DNA from: CAWHQZ01 sp963831645
GTDB taxonomy: Bacteria; Pseudomonadota; Alphaproteobacteria; Rhizobiales; Aestuariivirgaceae
DNA: 64,000 bases
Direction: 5' to 3'
Assembly: GCA_963831645.1 (NCBI GenBank)
Contig: CAWHQZ010000023.1
Span: forward strand, 496,001-560,000
A program made the translations under genes and the position numbers. Under the pieces are notes generated by a model. That model had not been told where the DNA came from and did no database searches. It saw only the letters and a list, made by a program, of their open reading frames with translations. Within the stretch, counting starts at the first letter, position 1. The number at the start of each line of letters is the position of its first letter. This document shows, in pieces, positions 45,108 through 53,748 of the stretch.

Positions 45108-45575
45108 GTGTTGCGCCGGTTCCTGCTATTCGCGATTACAGCTTTTCTGCTTTCGGCAGGTTCTTCCACTGCCGGCGACACGACCGCCGCGGTCATGGAG
45201 ACCCTGGTTGTGGAGACCCCGGTCGACCGCGTCACCCTGATGGTCGAAATCGCCAACGAGCCTGAGAGCCGCGAGCGCGGGCTGATGTTCCGTCACCATC
45301 TCCCGGAAGGTCACGGTATGCTGTTCGAGTATGAAACGCCGCAGCGCATCTCCATGTGGATGAAGAACACCTTCATCCCGCTCGACATGATATTCATCAG
45401 ATCAGACGGCTCCGTGGCCGAGGTCGTTGCGCACACGACGCCTCAGTCCCTCGACGTGATACAGGCGCAGGAGCTGGTGGCGGCAGTGCTGGAAGTCTCC
45501 GCCGGCACCAGCGAGCGGCTGGGCATTGTCCGAGGCAGCGTCATACGTCACCGGTTCTTCGGCAATGCGCCTTAG
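45108..45575 (+). CDS. DUF192 family exported protein
   Basis: This 155-residue protein has a signal peptide (FLLFAITAFLLSAGSSTAG) and a DUF192 domain (ESRERGLMFRHHLPEGHGML, ISMWMKNTFIPLDMIFI and VLEVSAGTSERLGI). The family is widespread and of unknown function. The start is GTG at 45108 behind TAGGAGAA. It follows the cold-shock gene in the same direction, as is frequent in Alphaproteobacteria. Confidence 0.88.
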   Translation: MLRRFLLFAITAFLLSAGSSTAGDTTAAVMETLVVETPVDRVTLMVEIANEPESRERGLMFRHHLPEGHGMLFEYETPQRISMWMKNTFIPLDMIFIRSDGSVAEVVAHTTPQSLDVIQAQELVAAVLEVSAGTSERLGIVRGSVIRHRFFGNAP

Positions 45576-45672
45576 CCCGCCTTAGCCCAGGATGCTACTC
45601 CAAATGCTATTCCCGTGGTTGCTTGCGATCCGGGCGCAAATCCGTATAAGGGCGGCTTTCCACCCGTATTGT

Positions 45673-45749
45673 CGGGGCGTAGCGCAGCCTGGTAGCGCAC
45701 CTGCCTTGGGCGCAGGGGGTCGTCAGTTCAAATCTGGCCGCCCCGACCA
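45673..45749 (+). tRNA. tRNA-Pro (anticodon TGG)
   Basis: Acceptor stem CGGGGCG (45673-45679) pairs with CGCCCCG (45739-45745), the anticodon stem CCTGC/GCAGG flanks CTTGGGC, and the T-arm holds GTTCAAATC. Discriminator A and an encoded CCA follow. The anticodon TGG gives proline. Confidence 0.93.
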
Positions 45750-45855
45750 TTACGCGATCTCGGAGGCGGGCCGATTTGCGCTGCTCTTGCCGGAGTGGGA
45801 GTGGAACCGATTGGCTTGGTCATGTACAATCAGCGCCATCTGACGGAGAACCGGC

Positions 45856-46161
45856 ATGGCTGCGCGCATCTATAGTCCCGCCCGCAATGTCATGCAGTCG
45901 GGCAAGGGCAAAGCGGGCCGCTGGGTGCTCGAATACCCGCCCGAGACGCCGAAGACGGTCGATCCACTCATGGGCTGGACATCGTCCACGGATATGAAAC
46001 AGCAGTTGCGCCTGGAGTTTTCCTCCAAGGAGGAGGCGGTCGCCTACGCGGAGAGGAACGGCATTGGCTACGAGGTCGTCGAGCCGCCGCCGGCCCGTGT
46101 GCCCAAGAAGTCCTATGCTGACAATTTTCGCTTCGGTCGCAAGGACCTGTGGACCCATTAA
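45856..46161 (+). CDS. complex I accessory subunit, NDUFS4 homologue
   Basis: The 101-residue product (MAARIYSPARNVMQSGKGKA, LEYPPETPKTVDPLMGWTSS, EEAVAYAERNGIGYEVVEPP, KSYADNFRFGRKDLWTH) is a clear member of the ETC_C1_NDUFA4 family, the bacterial version of the NDUFS4 subunit of NADH:quinone oxidoreductase. It is typical of Alphaproteobacteria and supports respiration through complex I. It lies between tRNA-Pro and tRNA-Arg, an arrangement of single genes rather than an operon. Confidence 0.93.
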   Translation: MAARIYSPARNVMQSGKGKAGRWVLEYPPETPKTVDPLMGWTSSTDMKQQLRLEFSSKEEAVAYAERNGIGYEVVEPPPARVPKKSYADNFRFGRKDLWTH

Positions 46162-46168
46162 CGATATC

Positions 46169-46245
46169 GGCCCCGTAGCTCAGCGGATTAGAGCAGCAGC
46201 CTTCTAAGCTGTTGGTCGGAGGTTCGAGTCCTCCCGGGGTCGCCA
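46169..46245 (+). tRNA. tRNA-Arg (anticodon TCT)
   Basis: Acceptor stem GGCCCCG (46169-46175) pairs with CGGGGTC (46235-46241; one G-T), the anticodon stem GCAGC/GCTGT holds loop CTTCTAA, and the T-arm has GTTCGAGTC. Discriminator G and an encoded CCA follow. The anticodon TCT gives arginine. Directly after it the sequence changes character. Confidence 0.92.
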
Positions 46246-46590
46246 CCCTCAAATGGTCCGTTCCGGAGACATAGGTAACGGAACGTCCAAAGACATGGGT
46301 GACAATCTTGGGCCTAAGGGGTTTTGAAGTGGCCGAACCGTTCATATCGCGGTGCCAGCCCTTGGCCAAGTCCATTGGCGCGGTTTCCTGCGCCTCCAGC
46401 TCGTACGATCAGCGTCAAGGTCTTACACCGCGACCGAGAGCGTGATCGCGTTTTAGTCGGCAGCGACAATCCGCTGAGTGAATAGGATTCGCCAAGCAGA
46501 TGGATTGAGCGCAATATCGACAATCATCGGCTCTGGTGTCCGGCATTCCGTTGACTGAGAGGAGGCTTACTCTCGCCGGGAAGTTGGGGA
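46246..46590. other. stretch without genes after tRNA-Arg, possible IS relic
   Basis: About 345 bases with no convincing coding frame. Just after the tRNA lie two imperfect copies of AGACATrGGTrAC (around 46268-46280 and 46292-46304), wording that resembles the ends of IS481/IS3-type elements. No transposase remains. tRNA 3' ends are frequent insertion sites, so a worn-out element is plausible but not shown. Confidence 0.3.
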
Positions 46591-46854
46591 GTGCGGCAAG
46601 TGAACAGATATCTGAGCCCTCATTTGAGGAAATTTGATCCGGCAGCCATACAAATTTTGACGGCCGCTTTTGATGACGCCTGGCAGTCGGTTCAGGACGG
46701 TGGAACGGCATACCCGACGCTTTCCAGCACCGAGACGGCGCGGGCCGAGCTTGCGAAGTATCTCATTGACAAGGTCGCCCATGGCGAGCGCAATCGTAAT
46801 CGGCTCTGCGACGGCGCGATATGTCACCTGGAAGGGATACCGAAGGTTTACTGA
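46591..46854 (+). CDS. conserved hypothetical protein of rhizobial type
   Basis: The 87-residue product (FDPAAIQILTAAFDDAWQSV, AELAKYLIDKVAHGERNRNR, LCDGAICHLEG) is like a group of small soluble proteins found many times over in Hyphomicrobiales genomes, with no known role. It starts at GTG 46591 or at GTG 46600, three codons later. No operon partner is evident. Confidence 0.6.
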   Translation: MRQVNRYLSPHLRKFDPAAIQILTAAFDDAWQSVQDGGTAYPTLSSTETARAELAKYLIDKVAHGERNRNRLCDGAICHLEGIPKVY

Positions 46855-46995
46855 TCGCGCTTCAATAGGCCCGCGCCCATTCGCAAGCTCCGCGAGATCC
46901 TCTTTTCGAGTTCACAGTGCCGGAATTCGGCAATCGGGCGAGTTTGTGCTTTTCACTTGCAACGATGATCGAATGAACGTCCCGGAAAACATGAA

Positions 46996-47331
46996 TTGCC
47001 AACAGACTTTTCGCCGGCGAAGCTCGTGTTCATGCGTGACGTTCGCAGCGTGCTCCGCTGTCCCGGCATTTTCCTGATCTGGGAGCCCACCACTATCGAA
47101 GAGGAAGATCGGGATGGCTGGGTCGCAAGATTCGAGACGGTAAGCCGTGCTCGCTGGTCTGCTCTCTCTGGCGATGAATGGACCGCCATGCTGACCCACG
47201 TCCGCGCCGCCGACTACCCCGAGAGTTCTTCGCGATGGCTCTCGCTGGGACATGAAGCAGGCTTCCAGAATGCACGTGAGCTCTTCATCGCACCGACCGG
47301 ACTCGCCCGAGTCTATTCATTTCAGGCTTGA
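46996..47331 (+). CDS. hypothetical protein
   Basis: An open frame of 111 residues (later part WVARFETVSRARWSALSGDE, ESSSRWLSLGHEAGFQNARE) with no family I know, no signal peptide and no membrane segment. The first start is TTG at 46996; ATG at 47032 is an alternative. Its stop overlaps the end of the nitrile hydratase accessory gene on the other strand by 15 bases. Confidence 0.4.
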   Translation: MPTDFSPAKLVFMRDVRSVLRCPGIFLIWEPTTIEEEDRDGWVARFETVSRARWSALSGDEWTAMLTHVRAADYPESSSRWLSLGHEAGFQNARELFIAPTGLARVYSFQA

Positions 47332-47715
47332 GCCTGGGTCTAGTTCGACCGGCCGGCCGTGTGTCGTGTTGAGATAGGCGTGGCGCCACTGCTCCGTTCG
47401 TCCACGGAGTGCCGTCTCGGTAATCAGCGCGCTCCGGATCAGCAGCATCTCGAGAGCTGACAGCGCTGCGACATAGTAGGTGTGCCGGGAATCGGGCTCA
47501 CCCAGCGCAGCGCGGCGGCGAAGTTCCGCTCCCAGTGCCGCCGACCATTCGGAGCGCGTCAAGATGCCGTTTTCTGCAAGCGAGAGCGCCACTGCCAGGG
47601 TGTGCGCCTGCCATGGTTCCTCGAACGCGGCCTCGCCATCGCGTCCTGCCAGGGGCCGGATTTCCGGTAAGTCAGACCCGCGCAAGATAGCTGTCCCACA
47701 GATCGATGAAAACAC
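47317..47715 (-). CDS. nitrile hydratase accessory protein (metallochaperone-like)
   Basis: Nitrile hydratases need a small partner that delivers the metal and helps cysteine oxidation. The product is up to 132 residues and holds FEEPWQAHTLAVALSLAENG, LTRSEWSAALGAELRRRAAL and YYVAALSALEMLLI, typical of the accessory family (like the N-terminal half of the beta subunit). The start is uncertain: ATG at 47715 would overlap the beta gene by 44 bases; TTG at 47685 is the alternative. It is last in the operon. Confidence 0.82.
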   Translation of the reverse strand: MFSSICGTAILRGSDLPEIRPLAGRDGEAAFEEPWQAHTLAVALSLAENGILTRSEWSAALGAELRRRAALGEPDSRHTYYVAALSALEMLLIRSALITETALRGRTEQWRHAYLNTTHGRPVELDPGSSLK

Positions 47716-48328
47716 GATCGTGCCGGTTCACCGCTTCCGGCCAGAGTTCCGCCGCCGCAAACGCGACAGTGTACAAGGCTTCGGCCTTTTCGATGCCGCG
47801 TGCGTTCAGGTCGGGCAGGATGTGAGCCCCGTGGTGGCGAATGATCGCGCCGATCCGCCCCCGCGCATAGGCCGGCAGCCGCGTATGCCCGGCAGAGCCA
47901 AGCGTTTTGGTCCGGACACGGTCGCCAACCGCGAACCTGGGTCCCTCGCCATCGGCTCTGTCGAAACGGACCGAAACGTTGCTGGCCGAGGCGACGGCCT
48001 CCGGCCCCATCGGTGGCCCGAGCCTGGCAGTCCTCGACTTCGAACGGCCGGTCGCCAGTTCCTCGGCGGTGGCGATGCCGGAACCGATCATCAGGGCGCC
48101 GTAGGTCTGCAGCCACTGATCGAAATAGGGGCGTGTCAGATAGTCGACCGGATCGATGCACTCGCGGGTATGCCGGAAGCGATCGATGTTCCACTCCGGC
48201 GCCTGGCTCATCGCGCGCACGATCCCGTAAAGCCGCGCCTCCCACGGAGCATGGAACGGTTCCTCCTTCTCCCTGACATCGACAGGGCCGAAGCCCTGCT
48301 TCCCGCCGAGGTCGTGGATGCCATCCAT
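47672..48328 (-). CDS. nthB: nitrile hydratase beta subunit
   Basis: With the alpha subunit it forms the enzyme that hydrates nitriles to amides. The 218-residue product begins MDGIHDLGGKQGFGPVDV, diagnostic for the family, then HAPWEARLYGIVRAM and YFDQWLQTYGALMI, and a C-terminal SH3-like part (FAVGDRVRTKTLGSAGHTRL, ARGRIGAIIRHHG). Its ATG overlaps the alpha-subunit stop by one base, so expression is coupled. Confidence 0.94.
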   Translation of the reverse strand: MDGIHDLGGKQGFGPVDVREKEEPFHAPWEARLYGIVRAMSQAPEWNIDRFRHTRECIDPVDYLTRPYFDQWLQTYGALMIGSGIATAEELATGRSKSRTARLGPPMGPEAVASASNVSVRFDRADGEGPRFAVGDRVRTKTLGSAGHTRLPAYARGRIGAIIRHHGAHILPDLNARGIEKAEALYTVAFAAAELWPEAVNRHDRVFIDLWDSYLARV

Positions 48329-48978
48329 CAGGCTCCCCTGGAGATCGCTACAAGCACCCGCTGGGTTCCGATCATGGAATTGCGCGTGACGATTGAGGCG
48401 AGCTTCGGCTCATCCCAGCCTTCCGTACCGGCCGGCCGCTGGGGCAGCACGAGATAGCGCAGTTCCGCGGTGCTGTCCCACACGCGAATTTCGACTTCGT
48501 CGGAGATGCTGACGCCGAATTCGGCCAGCACGCCACGCGGCGCGCGCACGGCGCGCGCCCGGTAGGCAGCCGCTTTATACCAGGCAGGCGACATGCCAAG
48601 CAGCCCGACCGGATAGCAGGAGCACAGCGTGCATACGACGAGATTGTGCACCTCGGGGGTGTTCTCGACGACCGTCAGATGCGCACTCGCCGAACCCTCG
48701 ATTCCGAGTTCCCTGATGCCTGCGGTGCCGTCGTTCAGCAGGCGAGCCTTGAACTTCGGGTCGAGCCATGCGCGTGCCACCAAGCGTGCGCCGCGTTTTG
48801 GCCCTATGTCCTCCGTGTAGGTCTCGATCCAGGCATCGACCGTCCTCGGATCGAGCATCCCCTTCTCCACCAGGAGGCTTTCGAGCGCCTTCACCCTGAG
48901 CGCAGGCTCCGGGGGAAGGTGGGCATGCAGTTCGCCGTGAATGCGGCTGAGATGCTCGTAATCATGTTTGTCCGACAT
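48328..48978 (-). CDS. nthA: nitrile hydratase alpha subunit, cobalt type
   Basis: This is the catalytic metal-binding subunit. The 216-residue product has the claw motif VCTLCSC with Cys116, Cys119, Ser120 and Cys121; the Thr after the first Cys is the mark of cobalt enzymes (iron enzymes have Ser). The conserved TEDIGPKRGARLVARAWLDP and YRARAVRAPRGVLAEFG are also present. The ATG at 48978 is chosen over one seven codons upstream by family start (MSDKHDYEHL). It leads an operon nthA-nthB-accessory. Confidence 0.95.
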   Translation of the reverse strand: MSDKHDYEHLSRIHGELHAHLPPEPALRVKALESLLVEKGMLDPRTVDAWIETYTEDIGPKRGARLVARAWLDPKFKARLLNDGTAGIRELGIEGSASAHLTVVENTPEVHNLVVCTLCSCYPVGLLGMSPAWYKAAAYRARAVRAPRGVLAEFGVSISDEVEIRVWDSTAELRYLVLPQRPAGTEGWDEPKLASIVTRNSMIGTQRVLVAISRGA

Positions 48979-49021
48979 GGCCACCAGCCTACGCCGCAAA
49001 TTCGCGTGACGGCAAGTCGGA

Positions 49022-49810
49022 TCAACGCTTGATTTTTTCGATCAGGGCCACGGCTGCAGCCGGCGCACGGATCTTGGCGCCGCTGATCATGTACACGAAC
49101 ACCTGGCGCTTGCGCTTCGGGGGCTTCTTGTCATCGACCCGCGGCAGGTCCTGGGGGACGCCGCCCGATTCCCAACTCCGCGCACGCTTCGCCCAGTATT
49201 CGAGCTCGGCAGGCGCGTAACCCGTTTCGTGCTTCTCCTCGGTGCGCTGCAGGCGGGCGTAGACAAAATCCGCCGTCACATCGGCGAGCACCGGATATTC
49301 ATCGGAGTCGGCAAAAACCACCGCGATATCGTGTTTACGCAATAGCGCCGTGAACTCGGGAACGAGAAAACTCTTATGCCGAACTTCGACGACATGCAGC
49401 AGCGCCCGACCGTCGACTTTGCGGGGCAAGAGCTCGAAGAAGCCCTCGAGATCGTCTGCGTCGAACTTCTTGAACGGAGCTAACTGCCAGAGGACGGGCC
49501 CGAGCTTGCCGCCAAGCTCGAGAACGCCGCTCTTGAAGAACCACTCGACCGGCTCGCCCGCCTCGGCAAGATTGCGCCGGTTGACCACCGCTCGGTGACC
49601 CTTGACGGAGAAGACGAAATCCTCCGGCGTCTCGTCGCGCCACTTCCTGAAGCTTGCCGCCGACTGGGTGCGGTAGAAAGTGCCGTTGATCTCGATCGTC
49701 GTGAGGTGACGGCTGGCGTAGCTCAGTTCGTCTGCGTGCTTAAGGCCGGCCGGATAGAACGTCCCCCGCCACGGCTCAAAGGTCCATCCGCCTATGCCGA
49801 CCCGTATCAT
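49022..49810 (-). CDS. DUF72 family protein (TIM-barrel, YecE-like)
   Basis: The 262-residue product (MIRVGIGGWTFEPWRGTFYP, TTIEINGTFYRTQSAASFRK, FVFSVKGHRAVVNRRNLAEA, HVVEVRHKSFLVPEF) is a clear DUF72 protein; the family is widespread and its reaction is unknown. It lies 43 bases upstream of nthA in the same direction and could share its transcript, but DUF72 genes occur in many contexts. Confidence 0.9.
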   Translation of the reverse strand: MIRVGIGGWTFEPWRGTFYPAGLKHADELSYASRHLTTIEINGTFYRTQSAASFRKWRDETPEDFVFSVKGHRAVVNRRNLAEAGEPVEWFFKSGVLELGGKLGPVLWQLAPFKKFDADDLEGFFELLPRKVDGRALLHVVEVRHKSFLVPEFTALLRKHDIAVVFADSDEYPVLADVTADFVYARLQRTEEKHETGYAPAELEYWAKRARSWESGGVPQDLPRVDDKKPPKRKRQVFVYMISGAKIRAPAAAVALIEKIKR

Positions 49811-49900
49811 CGCGCTGTCACGTTGATGCAGGGGAGCGTGCGGCAGCGCTGCGCGCCGTTCAAGCGAAAAATCTGGCAGGACCAGCTAAGCCTAAGCTGG

Positions 49901-50428
49901 CTACGCCCGCTGCCCTCGCCGCTTCCTGCATGGGTATGACCAGGTCCGGCGCAGCCCAAGATCGAGGTGCACGATATTGTTGCCGCAATAGATGCCGATG
50001 CCGCCGATACTTGACAGGCCGCGCGCGAACTGCAGCAGGGCCAGACGGGAAACCCCGGCCACCTTGATGTCCGCAGCGAGGCAGGAAAGATGCAGCGATC
50101 GCCTGACGCCGCCTGCCCGTCTGTTGGCAACGGGCGACCGGCAGCCGCTGGTAACCACGACCGGCCTGCCGAAGTACCGGCTGACCTCGGCCAGTGCGCT
50201 CTTCAACCGAATGTTCAACCCTTCAATCTTGCCGAGGTGGCTCTCCTGCCACGCCGAGCCGTGGTCCCGTCCGACGCTGGCGAGTGTGTAGAGCGGAGGG
50301 CTTATCGGTCCCTTAAGCCGCGTCGGATTGGCCGGCGGGACTGCCATTGCGGACCTCTCCGCGCCCGCCAACGCGAAACAGAGCATAGCAATCCAAGCTG
50401 CGTGCCGCAGCCACGTGCGTACTCCCAC
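49901..50428 (-). CDS. exported M15-type peptidase (YcbK/DUF882-like)
   Basis: The product has a signal peptide (WIAMLCFALAGAERSAMA) and a C-terminal peptidase M15 fold with the zinc-binding set SLHLSCLAADIKVAGVS (His and Asp) and IVHLDLG (His). It probably cuts peptidoglycan cross-links in the periplasm. The GTG at 50428 is favoured because GAGGGGAC sits in front; the frame extends 18 codons further. The tail is basic (RRTWSYPCRKRRGQRA). Confidence 0.78.
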   Translation of the reverse strand: MGVRTWLRHAAWIAMLCFALAGAERSAMAVPPANPTRLKGPISPPLYTLASVGRDHGSAWQESHLGKIEGLNIRLKSALAEVSRYFGRPVVVTSGCRSPVANRRAGGVRRSLHLSCLAADIKVAGVSRLALLQFARGLSSIGGIGIYCGNNIVHLDLGLRRTWSYPCRKRRGQRA

Positions 50429-50571
50429 TGCCGTCCCCTCTTTTGCCGCATACCTGAGCACCGCCACAGCGGCGCCCCACAAGTGCGATAGGGGTAAAAT
50501 CGGGCAAAAAAAAGAACCAGTTTACCTGAGGGTCAACCACCTGTTTGTGGGATCGCTCCGTAGGCGGATTA

Positions 50572-51093
50572 TTATTCGACGAGGTAGTCGGCGCACGCCG
50601 GCGCAGGGGCCGGCCCCCATGGCATGATGGGCACGGTCGATGTCGAGTTTTGCGGAGATCCTTCGATGATACGATCGGAGTAGACGAGATAGACCAGGAC
50701 GTTGCGCTTGGGATCGCAGCCACGCACGATCTGCATCTTCTTGAAGAACAGCGAGCGGCGCTGGCGGTAGATTTCATGCCCCTGCTCGAACTTGGTGGCG
50801 AAGGCGATCGGACCCACCTGCCGGCAGGCGAGCGAGATTTCCGAGCGCTCCTCGGCGAAGCCGGCCCATCCCTTCCAGCCGCCGATCTCCGGTACTGTGA
50901 AGTGGCAGGCGACGCCCTTGATGTCGGGGTCGTCGAAGGCATAGGTGGCAAGCTTGGCATCGGGCGAGAAGAAGCGGAACACGGTGGTCTTCTTGAAGAT
51001 GAGTTCCGGATCGTCGGCTTCCTGCGCATTGCTGCTCAGCCATCCTCCTGCGAGAGCAAGAGCGGACAGCAACGATAGCAGGCGTTTGCGCAT
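50572..51093 (-). CDS. CreA family exported protein
   Basis: The 173-residue product has a signal peptide (LLSLLSALALAGGWLSSNA) and the CreA family body: FSPDAKLATYAFDDPDIKGV, CHFTVPEIGGWKG, SEISLACRQVGPIAF, RSLFFKKMQIVRGCDPKRN and LVYLVYSDRIIEGSP. The family is periplasmic and of unknown role. The ATG at 51093 follows AGGAGACATT. It lies just downstream of metC in the same direction (20 bases). Confidence 0.9.
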   Translation of the reverse strand: MRKRLLSLLSALALAGGWLSSNAQEADDPELIFKKTTVFRFFSPDAKLATYAFDDPDIKGVACHFTVPEIGGWKGWAGFAEERSEISLACRQVGPIAFATKFEQGHEIYRQRRSLFFKKMQIVRGCDPKRNVLVYLVYSDRIIEGSPQNSTSTVPIMPWGPAPAPACADYLVE

Positions 51094-51113
51094 GAATGTC
51101 TCCTGACCCGCGG

Positions 51114-52304
51114 TCACTCCGCATCGGTTATCGCGTTGAGGCGCTCGAAACCTGCTGCTAGGTCGGCCTTGAGATCGTCGGTGTTCTCCAGCCCGACGTG
51201 GAATCTGAGGGCCAGGCCCTTGGCCTGCCATTTGGTGGCTGTGCGCATCCGGGCGGGATCAAACGGCACAACCAGGCTTTCGAACCCGCCCCAGCTGTAT
51301 CCCATGCCGAACAGCGACAACCCGTCGAGCATTGCCGCCATAGCCTTGTGTGATTGTGTTTTGAGGACCACCGAGAAGAGGCCGGAGGCGCCGAGATAGT
51401 CGCGCTTCCAAAGTTCATGTTCGGGATGATCTGGCAGGGCAGGGTGTAGCACGCGGTCGATCTCGGGGCGTTCGCGCAGCCATTGGGCGACGCTGAGGGC
51501 GTTCTTCATGTGCCGGTCGAGACGAACGGCGAGGGTGCGCAGGCCTCGCAGCACCAAGTACATGTCGTCGGGACCCGCGAACTGTCCCATCTGCTCGTAT
51601 GCGTCCTTGAATTGCGGCCAGGTGTCTTTCGAGCAGGTGACCAGGCCGAGCATTACGTCGGAGTGCCCGGCCACATATTTGGTCGCCGCCTGGATCGAGA
51701 TGTCACAGCCCTTGCTGAACGGCTTGAAGTAGTGTCCCCCACTCCAGGTGTTGTCGACCGCCACCAGCCCGCCGTGCCTGTGGACCGCTTCGACGATCGC
51801 CGGCACATCCTGGACTTCCATCGTATTCGATCCGGGCGTTTCAAGGTAAACAAGCCGCGTGTTGGGCTTCAGCAGCTCGCTGATCCGCGATCCGACGACC
51901 GGGTCGTAGTAGGTGGTCTCAACGCTGAATTGACGCAGCACGCCGTCGCAAAAGCGGCGCGTCGGTTCGTAGACAGCGTCGGTCATCAGGAGATGGTCGC
52001 CGGCCCGCAGGAATGCGAGGAGCGTGGTGCTGACTGCTGCGAGGCCGGAGGGGCAAACCTTGGTTGCGTGGCCCCCTTCGAGCAGTGCGATTGCCGACTC
52101 AAGCGCCCGTGAGGTCGGCGTTCCGCGCCGGCCATAAAGGTATCGCTGGCTGCGTTCCGTGAGGGTTCGAACATCGGGAAACAGAATGGTCGAGGCATGG
52201 TAAACGGCCGGATTGACCATGCCATGCTCGGTATAATCGCGCGCTGCGACGACCAGCTGTGTTTCCGGCCTGAGCCTTGCCGGATCGGCGATCTTCCTGG
52301 GCAT
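51114..52304 (-). CDS. metC: cystathionine beta-lyase
   Basis: A PLP enzyme that splits cystathionine to homocysteine, pyruvate and ammonia in methionine synthesis. The 396-residue product has YGRRGTPTSRALESAIALLE, VYEPTRRFCDG, NTRLVYLETPGSNTMEVQDV, AVDNTWSGGHYFKP and the cofactor lysine in QAATKYVAGHSDVMLG. The open frame continues 101 codons upstream, but the family start is the ATG at 52304. metC placed divergently next to aapJ is a common rhizobial arrangement; the 275 bases between must hold both promoters. Confidence 0.92.
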   Translation of the reverse strand: MPRKIADPARLRPETQLVVAARDYTEHGMVNPAVYHASTILFPDVRTLTERSQRYLYGRRGTPTSRALESAIALLEGGHATKVCPSGLAAVSTTLLAFLRAGDHLLMTDAVYEPTRRFCDGVLRQFSVETTYYDPVVGSRISELLKPNTRLVYLETPGSNTMEVQDVPAIVEAVHRHGGLVAVDNTWSGGHYFKPFSKGCDISIQAATKYVAGHSDVMLGLVTCSKDTWPQFKDAYEQMGQFAGPDDMYLVLRGLRTLAVRLDRHMKNALSVAQWLRERPEIDRVLHPALPDHPEHELWKRDYLGASGLFSVVLKTQSHKAMAAMLDGLSLFGMGYSWGGFESLVVPFDPARMRTATKWQAKGLALRFHVGLENTDDLKADLAAGFERLNAITDAE

Positions 52305-52579
52305 CGGAAGGAGTGGACCGTAGGAAAGAAAAATGGCGGCGGTGCAGGTTTGAGTTAGCACAGGGCCCACCGGGCCGGTAGGTGCCGCGGAAGGAGCCGG
52401 TTTTCGGTTGACCACAGGGCGGATTTGGGCTCCGATGGCCGCGAGTGCACCCAATGCGCTCTCAGGGAGTGGATCCAGATCCAGTGTGTTGAAACCTGGT
52501 CGAACCATCCGCATCCCGATGACGGAAATCGGATGGGGAAGCCCAGCCGAGCATCGCAATTCTGTGAAAAGGTAACAAG

Positions 52580-53602
52580 ATGAAACGCAAGCTGCTTTCT
52601 TTGGCATTTGGCGCCGCCGCCGGCGTGGCTGCTGCCTCGAGCGCCTCGGCCGGAACGCTCGATGATGTGAAGGCCAAGGGCTTTCTACAATGCGGCGTAG
52701 GCCAAGGTCTCATCGGTTTCTCCAATCCGGACGAACAGAACAATTGGACCGGCATGGACGTCGATCTCTGCCGCGCCGTCGCGGCGGCTATTTTCAACGA
52801 CGGCCAGAAGGTGAAGTTCACGCCGCTGTCGGCCAAGGATCGCTTCGCCGCGCTTACTTCGGGCGAGATCGACATCCTGTCGCGCAACACCACATGGACC
52901 ATGGGGCGTGATACGTCTCAGGGCATGACCTTCGCCGGCGTCATGTATTATGACGGACAGGGTTTCATGGTGAAGAAATCGCTAAACGTCGACAGCGCGC
53001 TCAAGCTCAACGGCGCAACGGTTTGCACGCAGACCGGTACTACGACGGAACTTAATCTCGCCGACTACTTCCGCGCCAACAACATGACCTACCAGGTCGT
53101 GGCGTTTGAGAGGAACGAGGAAGTGCTGAAGGCCTACGATGAGGGCCGCTGTGACGCCCTGACTACCGACCAGTCGGGCCTTTACGCCGACCGTCTCAAG
53201 ATGTCGTCGCCTGACGATCATCTGGTTCTGCCGGAGATCATCTCCAAGGAGCCTTTGGGCCCGGTGGTACGGCAGGGTGATAGCGCTTGGTTCAACGTCG
53301 TCAAATGGACCTATTTCGCCCTACTGACAGCAGAAGAGTTCGGCATAACGTCGGCCAATGTCGACGACCTGAAAGCCAACACCCAGAGCCCTGAGCTCCG
53401 CCGCATTCTGGGCGCCGAGGGAGACTTCGGCGTCGGCATCGGCCTTGCCAATGACTGGGTTGTGAACGTCGTCAAGGCGGTGGGCAACTACGGCGACATC
53501 TTCGAGCGGAATGTCGGCGAGACGACACCGCTCAAGATTGCCCGTGGCAAGAACGCGCTGTGGACCAAGGGCGGATTGCAATACGCGCCGCCGATCCGCT
53601 AA
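52580..53602 (+). CDS. aapJ: general L-amino-acid ABC transporter substrate-binding protein
   Basis: AapJ binds many L-amino acids in the periplasm. The 340-residue product has a signal peptide (AFGAAAGVAAASSASAG), then the AapJ-type block LDDVKAKGFLQCGVGQGLIG, GMDVDLCRAVAAAIF, CTQTGTTTELNLADYF and GFGVGIGLANDW-like DFGVGIGLANDWVVNV. The start is behind AAGGTAAC. It leads aapJQMP; the 146-base gap before aapQ is typical, allowing more of the binding protein to be made than of the permease. Confidence 0.95.
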   Translation: MKRKLLSLAFGAAAGVAAASSASAGTLDDVKAKGFLQCGVGQGLIGFSNPDEQNNWTGMDVDLCRAVAAAIFNDGQKVKFTPLSAKDRFAALTSGEIDILSRNTTWTMGRDTSQGMTFAGVMYYDGQGFMVKKSLNVDSALKLNGATVCTQTGTTTELNLADYFRANNMTYQVVAFERNEEVLKAYDEGRCDALTTDQSGLYADRLKMSSPDDHLVLPEIISKEPLGPVVRQGDSAWFNVVKWTYFALLTAEEFGITSANVDDLKANTQSPELRRILGAEGDFGVGIGLANDWVVNVVKAVGNYGDIFERNVGETTPLKIARGKNALWTKGGLQYAPPIR

Positions 53603-53748
53603 CGCTCATTCCGTTCCGGCGGCCGGTCGCAGGGTGACACATTTCCTGCACCGGCTGCCGGTTCGGCACCTCAAAGGGAATGCTCGCGCGCGACTCATCG
53701 ACCCGGCGGCACAGGCACCCCAGATGAGAGGCTAGGGCGGGATCCGGG

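Noticed and set aside
45968..46375. Reverse reading frame of 135 codons with GGLEPPTNSLEG over the tRNA-Arg gene
   Set aside because: This is the well-known false protein made by translating the antisense strand of a tRNA gene; no start site or family supports it.
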